This document shows positions 34,775 to 43,217 of a stretch of 64,000 nucleotides of DNA, in pieces. The first letter of the stretch is position 1, and each line of letters starts with the position of its first letter. Origin of the DNA: Paracoccaceae bacterium (GTDB taxonomy: Bacteria > Pseudomonadota > Alphaproteobacteria > Rhodobacterales > Rhodobacteraceae); NCBI GenBank assembly GCA_024636555.1, contig JAGXGW010000064.1:1-64000 (forward strand), in the 5' to 3' direction. The position numbers were made by a program, and so were the translations under genes. The notes below the pieces were generated by a model. That model did not search any database, had not been told where the DNA came from, and saw nothing but the letters and a program-made list of their open reading frames with translations.

Positions 34775-37700
34775 ATGACGCGGCAGGATATTAGTCTCAA
34801 CGACAGGTTTGACCTCGAAAAGTCGCCGGTTCTGTTGAACGGGACGCAGGCCCTTGTCCGCCTGATGCTGATCCAGAAGGCGCGCGATCTTGCCGCCGGT
34901 CTGAACACGGCAGGGTTTGTCACCGGCTATCGCGGCTCGCCTTTAGGGGCAGTCGATATGCAGATGAACCGCGCCGCCAAACAACTTGCCGCGCATGACG
35001 TGACCTTTCAGGAAGGGTTGAACGAGGATCTGGCCGCGACCGCCCTTTGGGGCGCGCAGCAGGCCGAATTGCGCGGGGAGGGGCGTTTCGATGGCGTCTT
35101 TGGCCTGTGGTACGGCAAAGGCCCCGGTGTGGACCGGTCCGGCGATGTGATGCGCCATGCCAATATGGCTGGCTCCTCGCGTCACGGCGGAGTGCTGATG
35201 GCGATGGGCGATGACCACACGGGCGAATCCTCCACCGTGCTTCACCAGTCCGAATGGGCGATGGTGGATGCCTATATGCCCGTGGTCAGCCCCGCAGGTG
35301 TGCAGGAAATTCTTGATTACGGCGTATATGGCTATGCCCTGTCGCGCTTTTCCGGCCTGTGGGTCGGGCTGAAGACAATGAAGGACACGGTCGAGGCAAC
35401 CGCCGTGGTGGATGGCCGTCCCGATCGCGTGAGCCTGATCACGCAGGAGTTCGACATGCCCGAAGGCGGGCTGAACATCCGGCTGGTCGATACGCCGCAC
35501 GCGCAGGAAGCGCGGATGATCGACTACAAGCGTTTCGCGGCCGAGGCGTTTTCGCATATCAACAAGATGGACAAACGCATCTGGGGCAAGCCCGGTGCCA
35601 AGATCGGCTTTGTCGCGGCGGGCAAGAACTGGCTCGATCTGGTCCATGCGCTGGCGCTGCTCAACATCGACGAGGCCGAGGCGGAGCGTCTGGGCCTGAC
35701 CACCTACAAGATCGGCCAGACCTTTCCGCTGGATATGAAGGGCTTTCACGACTGGGCCGAAGGGCTCGACCTGATCGTTGTGGTCGAGGAAAAGCGCAAG
35801 CTGATCGAGGTGCAGATCAAGGAGGCGATCTTTGACGACCGTCACGGTCGCCGCGTCTGGGGCTGGCACAAGGGCGGCGGCGCAGGCTCCATGCATGGCG
35901 AGGAACTGTTCCCGACGCGCGGCGCGCTGGACCCGATCATGATCGCCGAGAAACTGGGCGGCATCCTGATCGACGAGGGCCGCAGCACCGACGGCATCAA
36001 GGCGGGCCTGTCCGCGCTGGCCGATGCGCGGCGCAATGACAATGCGCAGGAACTGGCCTCGCGTCTGCCCTATTTCTGTTCGGGCTGCCCGCATAATTCA
36101 TCGACCAAAGTGCCCGAGGGCAGCCGCGCCTATGCGGGCATCGGCTGTCACTACATGGTGCAGTGGATGGACCGCGAAACCACCGGCTTCACCCATATGG
36201 GCGGCGAGGGCGCGAACTGGATCGGGGAGGCGAAATTCTCCACCCGCGATCATGTGTTCCAGAACCTTGGCGACGGCACCTACAACCACTCCGGCGTGCA
36301 GGCGATACGCGCGGCTTTGGCCGCGGATGTGAACATCACCTACAAGATCCTGTTCAACGATGCGGTGGCCATGACGGGCGGGCAGACCAACGAGGGCGGG
36401 CTGACATCGCAGCGGATCGTGGCCGAGTTGAAGGCGATGGGCGTGCCGCATATCGCTGTCGTCTACGATGAAAAGGAAGGGCTGGACCTGTCCACCTTCC
36501 CCGCAGGCGTGGAGAAACACGAGCGGGCGGATTTCCAGTCTGTTCAGGAGAAATACAGCCAGATCAAGGGCGTGTCGGCCATCGTTTATGTGCAGACCTG
36601 CGCCGCTGAAAAACGCCGCCGCCGCAAGCGGGGCACTTTCCCCGATCCGGACAAGCGTGTGTTCATCAACACGGACGTTTGCGAGGGCTGCGGCGATTGC
36701 GGGTTGCAATCCAACTGCGTCTCCATCGTGCCGGTGGAAACCGAACTGGGCCGTAAGCGCGCGATTGACCAGTCAAGCTGCAACAAGGATTTCAGCTGCC
36801 TCAAGGGGTTCTGCCCCTCATTCGTGACGCTGGAAGGCGCCTTGCCCAAGAAAGCCGCCACAGCCTCGGTTGACCTGCCGGACATGCCCGCGCCGGAACT
36901 GCCTGCGATCAACGGCACCTTCAACGTGGTGATCACCGGCGTCGGCGGCACCGGCGTTGTGACCATCGGCGCGGTGCTGGCGCAGGCGGCGCAGATCGAC
37001 GGCAAGGGTGCCGGCATGATGGAGATGGCGGGCCTCGCCCAAAAGGGCGGTGCCGTGCATATCCATTGCCGCATCGCCAACCAGCCTGACGATATCAGCG
37101 CGGTGCGTGTCGCCACTGGCGAGGCGGATGCGCTGATCGGCGGTGATCTGGTTGTCTCGGCCGGGGCCAAGACGCTGGGTCTGACGCGGGCAGGGCGCAC
37201 GGGTGCGGTGGTCAACAGCCACGAGATCATCACCGGCGATTTCACCCGCAACACCGAATTCTCGCTGCCCTCCGACCGTCTGGCGCTGGCGCTGGAGGCA
37301 CGGTTGCAGGACCGCGTGATGCTGTTCGACGCATCCGAACTGGCGCGGGTCACCTTGGGCGATTCGATCTTTTCCAATATGATGCTGTTCGGGGCCGCAT
37401 GGCAGCGCGGCCTTGTCCCGCTCAGCCACGCGGCGCTGATGCAGGCGATCACGCTCAACGGCGCGGCTGTCGAGAAGAACCAGCGCGCCTTTGAACTGGG
37501 CCGCTGGGCCGCATTGCACCCCGATCAGGCGGAGCGGATGCTGCGCCCAAAGGTGGTCGAGCTTCCCAAGACGCTGGAAGATAAAATCACCTTCCGCGCC
37601 GATCATCTGGTGACCTATCAGGGCAAGGGGTTGGCCAAACGCTACCGCAAGATGGTGGATGGCATCAGCGATCCGCGCCTCAAGGAGGCGGTCGCAAAGG

Positions 37701-38197
37701 GCTATCACAAACTGCTGTCCTACAAGGACGAATACGAGGTGGCGCGGCTTCTGCTGACCTCGCAGGCAAAGGCGGCAGAGCAGTTTGACGGCGATTTCCG
37801 CATGACCTTCCATCTGGCGCCGCCGATCATCTCGAAAACCGGATCGGACGGGCGTCCCGTGAAGCGCACTTTCGGTCCGTGGATGGCAAAGCCGATGCGG
37901 GTACTGGCAGGCCTGCGGTTTGTGCGTGGCACACCGCTGGATATATTCGGCCGCACGGCAGAGCGCCGGATGGAACGCGCGCTGATCGCGCAATACGAGG
38001 CGGATTTGGCGGATGTGCTGCCCAAGGTGACGCCCGAGACGCTGGATGTGGCCGTGGCGCTGGCGGAACTGCCGCTGTCGATCAAGGGCTTTGGCCCGGT
38101 CAAGGAAACGGCGGAAGCCAAAGCCGCAAAACGCCGCGAGGAACTGCTGACAGCCTTCCGCGATGGTGGCAAGGGGATGGCGCAAGCGGCGGAGTGA
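34775..38197 (+). CDS. Indolepyruvate:ferredoxin oxidoreductase, fused IorA-IorB type
   Basis: This 1140-residue enzyme joins both subunits. The N-terminal part has the thiamine diphosphate module (GYRGSPLGAVD, EGLNEDLAATA, and FCSGCPHNSSTK, GIGCHYMVQWMDR); a cysteine cluster CEGCGDCGLQSNC and CNKDFSCLKGFCPSF follows; the C-terminal third has GVGGTGVVTIGAVLAQAA, the gamma-subunit-like domain. It decarboxylates aryl pyruvates to aryl acetyl-CoA using ferredoxin. The ATG at 34775 follows GGGGAG. Substrate could also be a branched-chain or phenyl pyruvate; family name is general. Confidence 0.93.
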   Translation: MTRQDISLNDRFDLEKSPVLLNGTQALVRLMLIQKARDLAAGLNTAGFVTGYRGSPLGAVDMQMNRAAKQLAAHDVTFQEGLNEDLAATALWGAQQAELRGEGRFDGVFGLWYGKGPGVDRSGDVMRHANMAGSSRHGGVLMAMGDDHTGESSTVLHQSEWAMVDAYMPVVSPAGVQEILDYGVYGYALSRFSGLWVGLKTMKDTVEATAVVDGRPDRVSLITQEFDMPEGGLNIRLVDTPHAQEARMIDYKRFAAEAFSHINKMDKRIWGKPGAKIGFVAAGKNWLDLVHALALLNIDEAEAERLGLTTYKIGQTFPLDMKGFHDWAEGLDLIVVVEEKRKLIEVQIKEAIFDDRHGRRVWGWHKGGGAGSMHGEELFPTRGALDPIMIAEKLGGILIDEGRSTDGIKAGLSALADARRNDNAQELASRLPYFCSGCPHNSSTKVPEGSRAYAGIGCHYMVQWMDRETTGFTHMGGEGANWIGEAKFSTRDHVFQNLGDGTYNHSGVQAIRAALAADVNITYKILFNDAVAMTGGQTNEGGLTSQRIVAELKAMGVPHIAVVYDEKEGLDLSTFPAGVEKHERADFQSVQEKYSQIKGVSAIVYVQTCAAEKRRRRKRGTFPDPDKRVFINTDVCEGCGDCGLQSNCVSIVPVETELGRKRAIDQSSCNKDFSCLKGFCPSFVTLEGALPKKAATASVDLPDMPAPELPAINGTFNVVITGVGGTGVVTIGAVLAQAAQIDGKGAGMMEMAGLAQKGGAVHIHCRIANQPDDISAVRVATGEADALIGGDLVVSAGAKTLGLTRAGRTGAVVNSHEIITGDFTRNTEFSLPSDRLALALEARLQDRVMLFDASELARVTLGDSIFSNMMLFGAAWQRGLVPLSHAALMQAITLNGAAVEKNQRAFELGRWAALHPDQAERMLRPKVVELPKTLEDKITFRADHLVTYQGKGLAKRYRKMVDGISDPRLKEAVAKGYHKLLSYKDEYEVARLLLTSQAKAAEQFDGDFRMTFHLAPPIISKTGSDGRPVKRTFGPWMAKPMRVLAGLRFVRGTPLDIFGRTAERRMERALIAQYEADLADVLPKVTPETLDVAVALAELPLSIKGFGPVKETAEAKAAKRREELLTAFRDGGKGMAQAAE

Positions 38198-38329
38198 GCG
38201 AGCGAGCATGCAGTAAATGTCGTCGGCTACCGCGCAGCGTCGGGCCGCGGCGCGGCGATCCAACGCTGGTGACTTGGTAATTTATGCCAGTCAAATCCGT
38301 ATGACCGCAAAACCCGCGCCTGCATTTGT

Positions 38330-38398
38330 AAAATCGCCGTGCCTGGGGGCGGCCCGGCGATGCGCGGCGGCGCGTTGCGCCTTTGCTCCGCGCGAGGG
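38330..38398. repeat. Dispersed palindromic repeat, copy B
   Basis: AAAATCGCCG, a G-rich loop, then CGGCGAT, a GCGCGGCGGC block, a CGCCTTTG stretch and TCCGCGCGAGGG. Arms ATCGCCG (38333-38339) and CGGCGAT (38355-38361) are perfect. Same layout as copy A at 29345. It fills most of the 280-base gap between the oxidoreductase and the acyltransferase, where I see no gene. Confidence 0.7.
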
Positions 38399-38479
38399 TA
38401 AGCTGAAGGGCCGTTTACACAAGCGTCACAGACACATGCGATAGGCTGTTCCTGACACATCTGTCCGGAGCCGCCTTGC

Positions 38480-39358
38480 ATGACCGCCCATACCAGTATT
38501 GCCCGCGATATCAGTTACGCCCATTCCGCCAGCACCAAAGGCGGGCGGGCGCTGATCCGGCTGATGGAAAACGCGACAGGCCGGATCAGCCTGATCCGGC
38601 GCGCGGCGGGCTACGAGCAGGACCTCGCACAGGGCCGCGACTTCTGGCAGGTGATGGTGGAGCGTTACGGCCTCTCCCTCGATGTGGTGCGCGGGTCGCT
38701 CGATCTGATCCCGCGCGACGGCCCGCTGATCCTGATCGCGAATCATCCCTACGGCATTCTGGACGGGCTGATGCTGGGCCATATCCTGTCGCACACGCGG
38801 GGCGATTTCCGCATTCTGGCGCATCACGTGTTCTGCAAGGCCCCCGATCTGGCGCGCACCATCCTGCCGATCTGCTTTGACGAGACCAAGGCGGCGGTGC
38901 AACTGAACCTCGACACGCGCAAGACCGCTCTGGATTACCTCGCAAGGGGCGGGGCCATTGGCATCTTTCCGGGTGGCACCGTTTCCACCGCGCAAAAACC
39001 CTTCGCGCAACCGATGGACCCCGGCTGGCGCAGCTTCACGGCAAGGATGGTCGCAAAATCGGGCGCAACCGTGGTGCCGCTCTATTTCGACGGCCATACC
39101 AGCCGTATGTTCCAGATCGCGAGCCATCTGCACTACACCTTGCGGATGGGGCTGCTGCTCAAGGAATTCGCCACACGGGTCGATACGCCTGTGCGTGTCG
39201 CTATAGGCGAACCAATCCCCGCGCCCGAGATTGCGGCGCGGGCGGGCGACAGCAAAGCAATGATGGATTTCCTGCGCAAAGCGACGTATGAGCTATCTCC
39301 GACACCGCTCCGATCCTATGACTACGGGTTCGAGTTTGAAGAGAAACACCGGGCGTGA
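38480..39358 (+). CDS. Lysophospholipid acyltransferase family protein (PlsC-like)
   Basis: The 292-residue protein has the acyltransferase motif NHPYGILDG at 88-96 (H89, D95) and [10 protein letters not shown]. The spacing is HX5D, as in the hemolysin-like acyltransferase group, where classical PlsC has HX4D. That group includes lyso-ornithine lipid acyltransferases, so ornithine lipid or phospholipid acylation is plausible. No signal peptide; peripheral membrane attachment is likely. It ends just before murI. Confidence 0.86.
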   Translation: MTAHTSIARDISYAHSASTKGGRALIRLMENATGRISLIRRAAGYEQDLAQGRDFWQVMVERYGLSLDVVRGSLDLIPRDGPLILIANHPYGILDGLMLGHILSHTRGDFRILAHHVFCKAPDLARTILPICFDETKAAVQLNLDTRKTALDYLARGGAIGIFPGGTVSTAQKPFAQPMDPGWRSFTARMVAKSGATVVPLYFDGHTSRMFQIASHLHYTLRMGLLLKEFATRVDTPVRVAIGEPIPAPEIAARAGDSKAMMDFLRKATYELSPTPLRSYDYGFEFEEKHRA

Positions 39359-39386
39359 ACCAATGCGCCCCCGCACTGGGCGCAGC

Positions 39387-40202
39387 ATGGCCGTAGGAAT
39401 TTTCGACAGTGGCCTTGGTGGCCTCACCGTTCTCGAAGCAGTGACAAAGCGCATGCCGGACGTGCATTTTGTCTATTACGGAGACAATTCCCACGCCCCA
39501 TACGGTGTGCGTGATGCTGACGACGTCTATCAACTGACCAAATCGGCGGTCGAGTATCTCTGGCTGCACGGCTGCGATCTGGTGATCCTTGCCTGCAATA
39601 CCGCCAGCGCCGCTGCTTTGCGCCGGATGCAGGAAGCGGGCGTGCCACCCGGCAAGCGCGTGCTCGGCGTCTTCGTGCCGCTGATCGAGGCGCTGACCGA
39701 GCGGCAATGGGGTGACAACTCCCCGCCGCGCGAGGTGGCTGTGAAACATGTGGCGCTGTTCGCCACACCCGCCACCGTGGCAAGCCGCGCCTTCCAGCGC
39801 GAACTGGCGTTCCGCGCCATCGGTGTCGATATCGAGGCGCAGGCCTGCGGCGGCGTGGTCGATGCCATCGAGGAGGGCGACATGATCCTCGCCGAGGCGT
39901 TGGTGCGCTCCCATGTCGATGCGCTCAAGCGCAAGATGCCGCGGCCAGAGGCGGCGATACTGGGCTGCACGCATTACCCCTTGATGCAGCACGTCTTTCA
40001 GGAGGCGCTTGGCGCGGATGTGCAGGTCTATAGTCAGGCCAATCTGGTGGCTGACAGTCTTGCCGACTATCTGTCGCGCCGCCCTGCCATGCTGGGAGAC
40101 GCCACCGAGAGCCGCTTTCTGACAACGGGCGATCCGCGCCGCGTGTCGGACCGCGCGACGCAGTTTTTGCGACGACAGATCGCGTTTCAGTCCGCCGGTT
40201 GA
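39387..40202 (+). CDS. murI: Glutamate racemase
   Basis: From the ATG at 39387 the 271-residue enzyme begins directly with the conserved [14 protein letters not shown]. The two catalytic cysteines are C70 (ACNTASAA) and C194 (GCTHYPLM). It makes D-glutamate for peptidoglycan. An in-frame ATG at 39363 gives an 8-residue extension and cannot be excluded. It follows the acyltransferase by about 30 bases. Confidence 0.96.
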   Translation: MAVGIFDSGLGGLTVLEAVTKRMPDVHFVYYGDNSHAPYGVRDADDVYQLTKSAVEYLWLHGCDLVILACNTASAAALRRMQEAGVPPGKRVLGVFVPLIEALTERQWGDNSPPREVAVKHVALFATPATVASRAFQRELAFRAIGVDIEAQACGGVVDAIEEGDMILAEALVRSHVDALKRKMPRPEAAILGCTHYPLMQHVFQEALGADVQVYSQANLVADSLADYLSRRPAMLGDATESRFLTTGDPRRVSDRATQFLRRQIAFQSAG

Positions 40203-40285
40203 TCCCGGTCAAAGTTTCCGCTTCTCTTATCCGCCAAGATACACCTGCGTCCGGTCCCTGACCGGCGCGAAGAAGGACAGAATAC

Positions 40286-41314
40286 ATGCCGCATCACATC
40301 GCGATTCTCGGGGCTTCGGGCTATACGGGGGCGGAGCTTGTCCGCCTGATCGCCACGCATCCGAACATGCGGATCACGGCACTGGGGGCCAATTCCAAGG
40401 CAGGCCAGAGCATGGCCGATGTGTTCCCGCATCTGCGCCATCTGGATCTGCCTCATTTGCAGACCATCGACCAGATTGATTTCTCGGGCGTCGATCTGTG
40501 CTTTTGCGCGCTCCCGCATGCCACCTCGCAGGAGGTGATCCGCGACCTGCCCAAGACGTTGAAGATCGTGGACCTGTCCGCCGATTTCCGTCTGCGCGAT
40601 CCGGCAGAATACAAGCGCTGGTATGGCAATGACCACGCCGCACTGGAGTGTCAGGCAGAGGCGGTCTACGGGCTGACGGAGTTCTACCGCAGCGAGATCC
40701 GCGCCGCGCGTCTTGTTGCGGGCACCGGCTGCAACGCGGCTACCGGGCAATATGCCTTGCGTCCGCTGATCGCTGAAGGCGTGATCGATCTCGACGAGAT
40801 CATCCTCGATCTGAAATGCGCTGTCTCCGGCGCGGGCCGCAGCCTCAAGGAAAACCTGCTCCATGCCGAACTGTCCGAAGGCTATCACGCCTATTCCGTG
40901 GGCGGCACGCATCGGCACCTTGGCGAGTTCGATCAGGAATTCTCGGCCATCGCGGGCCGTCCCGTGCAGGTGCAGTTCACGCCGCATCTGATCCCCGCGA
41001 ACCGGGGCATTCTGGCGACCGTCTATGTCAAGGGCAACGCCGCGCGCATCCATGAGGTGCTGCAATCCGCCTATGCCGCCGAGCCGTTCCTACAGGTCTT
41101 GCCCTTCGGCCAGCATCCCAGCACGCGACATATCCGTGGCTCGAACTTCTGCCATATCGGCGTGGTCGCAGACCGGCGCGAGGGCCGTACGATTATTGTT
41201 GCGGCATTGGATAATCTGACAAAAGGTAGCAGTGGGCAGGCGTTGCAAAACGCCAATCTGATGTTAGGTGAGGACGAGACAACGGGGCTGATGCTTGCCC
41301 CGTGTTTCCCGTAA
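40286..41314 (+). CDS. argC: N-acetyl-gamma-glutamyl-phosphate reductase
   Basis: This 342-residue enzyme of arginine synthesis has the NADP motif [10 protein letters not shown] (9-18) and catalytic C149 in GTGCNAATG. Reduces N-acetylglutamyl phosphate to the semialdehyde. AGAAGGAC precedes the ATG. Other arg genes are absent from the window, so it is an orphan here. The ccm genes begin 21 bases after its stop, and co-transcription is possible. Confidence 0.97.
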   Translation: MPHHIAILGASGYTGAELVRLIATHPNMRITALGANSKAGQSMADVFPHLRHLDLPHLQTIDQIDFSGVDLCFCALPHATSQEVIRDLPKTLKIVDLSADFRLRDPAEYKRWYGNDHAALECQAEAVYGLTEFYRSEIRAARLVAGTGCNAATGQYALRPLIAEGVIDLDEIILDLKCAVSGAGRSLKENLLHAELSEGYHAYSVGGTHRHLGEFDQEFSAIAGRPVQVQFTPHLIPANRGILATVYVKGNAARIHEVLQSAYAAEPFLQVLPFGQHPSTRHIRGSNFCHIGVVADRREGRTIIVAALDNLTKGSSGQALQNANLMLGEDETTGLMLAPCFP

Positions 41315-41335
41315 AGCGGGAGAGGGAGACGGCGG

Positions 41336-41788
41336 ATGGCGATGGGTGGACTGAAAAAGAAGCGGCGAATCCAGATCGTCGCCCTGACGACAGTCGCGCT
41401 GATCATCTCGACGGCGCTGATCGGCTATGCCATGCGCGACGGCATCAACTTTTTCCGAGCACCCAGTGATATCATCGCAGAGCCGCCCGGCCCGGCCGAG
41501 GTCTTCCGCATCGGCGGTCTCGTCGTCGAGGGCAGCATCGTGCGCGGCGAAAGCGAGCAGATCCGCTTCAGCGTCACCGATGGCGGTGCCAGCATCCCGG
41601 TCGTCTACACCGGGGTTCTGCCGGACCTGTTCAACGAGAACGAGGGCATGGTCGGCACTGGGCGCTACATTGACGGTGTCTTTGAAGCCTCTGAAATCCT
41701 TGCCAAACATGACGAAACTTACATGCCTGCCGAGGTGGTTGACGCGCTGAAACGCCAAGGCGTCTACAAAGAGCCGAGCGATAGCTGA
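41336..41788 (+). CDS. ccmE: Cytochrome c maturation heme chaperone CcmE
   Basis: The 150-residue protein has one N-terminal anchor (about 12-32) and an OB-fold. The heme-binding histidine is H125 in AKHDETYMP, with Y129 as partner, matching the HxxxY motif. It receives heme from the CcmC/D complex in the periplasm and delivers it to CcmF. Starts at ATG 41336 with GGGAGAC upstream. The endolysin-holin pair lies between it and ccmF. Confidence 0.96.
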   Translation: MAMGGLKKKRRIQIVALTTVALIISTALIGYAMRDGINFFRAPSDIIAEPPGPAEVFRIGGLVVEGSIVRGESEQIRFSVTDGGASIPVVYTGVLPDLFNENEGMVGTGRYIDGVFEASEILAKHDETYMPAEVVDALKRQGVYKEPSDS

Positions 41789-41871
41789 CGGCTGACCCAG
41801 CGCACGGTCGCTTTTCCGGCTGTTAACGCGCATGTCGCAGCCTGTTCCCGATGGAAAAAGGGACAGGCCGC

Positions 41872-42483
41872 ATGCAGAGCGTCGAAAAGATCGCACAAGA
41901 GATTGTCACGCGGGAAGGCGGGTTCGTGAACGACCCCGCCGATCCGGGCGGCGCCACGCAACATGGTGTGACCCTTGGCACCCTGCGCCGTCTGGGCATG
42001 GACCTTACGGGCGACGGGGCGGTCACGGTGGATGATGTCCGCGCCGTGACCCCCGAACGCGCCACCGCCATTTTCATCGAGCATTATTTCCGCCGCCCGC
42101 GGGTGGACAGGTTGCCGGAGCGTATTCAGCCCAGCGTCTTCGACATGTATGTCAATGCAGGGGCCAATGCGGTAAAAATCCTGCAACGCCTGCTGCGCCA
42201 GATGGGCCAGAACGTCACGGTGGACGGCATCATCGGGCCGCAGACCATTGCAGCCGCACAGGCCGCCGATGCCGCCGCACCCGACCATCTGGCCGATGCC
42301 TACGGGATCGCGCGGCGCAATTATTACCTGCGGCTGGCCGATCTGCGCCCTGCAAGCCGGAAGTTCGCGCGCACGCGCAGCGGCGGCAAGGGCGGCTGGA
42401 TTCTGCGGGCTGAGGAATTCATTCATCCGCGCTATCACCTGACGACGGCGGAATTTGCAGCGAGGGTCGCACAGTGGCGTTGA
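41872..42483 (+). CDS. GH108 endolysin (N-acetylmuramidase, ZliS-like)
   Basis: The 203-residue protein has the GH108 motif: catalytic E15 in TREGGFVND with DPADPGGAT, then HGVTLGTLR, and a C-terminal peptidoglycan-binding fold with VDGIIGPQTI. The family includes phage endolysins and ZliS. No signal peptide, so export needs a holin, and the next gene (10-bp overlap) is a holin-like protein. The ATG at 41872 has AAAGGGAC upstream; an earlier ATG at 41851 has no family similarity before it. Such a pair releases gene transfer agents in Rhodobacter. Confidence 0.88.
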   Translation: MQSVEKIAQEIVTREGGFVNDPADPGGATQHGVTLGTLRRLGMDLTGDGAVTVDDVRAVTPERATAIFIEHYFRRPRVDRLPERIQPSVFDMYVNAGANAVKILQRLLRQMGQNVTVDGIIGPQTIAAAQAADAAAPDHLADAYGIARRNYYLRLADLRPASRKFARTRSGGKGGWILRAEEFIHPRYHLTTAEFAARVAQWR

Positions 42484-43106
42484 TCGACATGGTTCTCGGC
42501 ACGGTTTTCGGCGGCGGGCGTAACGTGCTGCGCGAAACAGCAGAGGTGTTCCGCGAGAACGCCGAGGCGCGCGCCCTGCGCGATACGGCGCTCAAACAGG
42601 CCGCGCTGTCGCAGTTCGGGGCGGAGTTCACGCTGGAGCGGCAGGGCTGGTTCAACCGTCTGGTAGACGGGGCGAACCGTTTGCCGCGCCCGCTGATGGC
42701 GATGGGCACGCTGGCCTTGTTCGCCTCGGCGATGGTCGATCCGGTCTGGTTTGCCAGCCGGATGCAGGGCATCGCATTGGTGCCCGAGCCGCTATGGTGG
42801 CTGTTGGGCGCGATCGTGTCGTTCTATTTCGGGGCGCGCCATCAGGCCAAGGGGCAGGAGTTCCAGATCCGTGTGGCGCAGACCATGGCGCAGGTGCCGC
42901 AGGTGGTGGATAACCTCAAGTCGCTCAAAGCGCTGGAAGCGGAGGCCACCTTGGAGCAGGCAGAGGGGCAGGCGCAGAAGCAGGAAGGCGAGGCGCTGGA
43001 GGGCGACAATCCCGCCCTGTCGGACTGGCGACGCGACGCGGCCGCGGCGCACACCCGTGCCGACACCGGTGCCCACCCCCAGGCTCACCCCTCGGGCGGA
43101 CGATGA
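42474..43106 (+). CDS. Holin-like protein, partner of the GH108 endolysin
   Basis: A GTG start at 42474 overlaps the endolysin gene by ten bases. The 210-residue product has two or three membrane helices (about 72-92 and 105-122, the latter followed by FYFGARHQ), matching the holin family of DUF3154. A long, charged coiled-coil tail (about 150-190) and a disordered Asp/His end follow; the tail is longer than usual for a holin. Together the two genes form a lysis cassette. Confidence 0.82.
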   Translation: MALIDMVLGTVFGGGRNVLRETAEVFRENAEARALRDTALKQAALSQFGAEFTLERQGWFNRLVDGANRLPRPLMAMGTLALFASAMVDPVWFASRMQGIALVPEPLWWLLGAIVSFYFGARHQAKGQEFQIRVAQTMAQVPQVVDNLKSLKALEAEATLEQAEGQAQKQEGEALEGDNPALSDWRRDAAAAHTRADTGAHPQAHPSGGR

Positions 43107-43217
43107 CAGGGGCAAAAGCCGCAGCCCATTGCGGCCGCACCCTTGCCGCGACAATGTGATCCCCATGCACTGCCGATTCCGTTTGGCCCGCCAAGCGCCA
43201 AGCCCTATAACGGGGGC

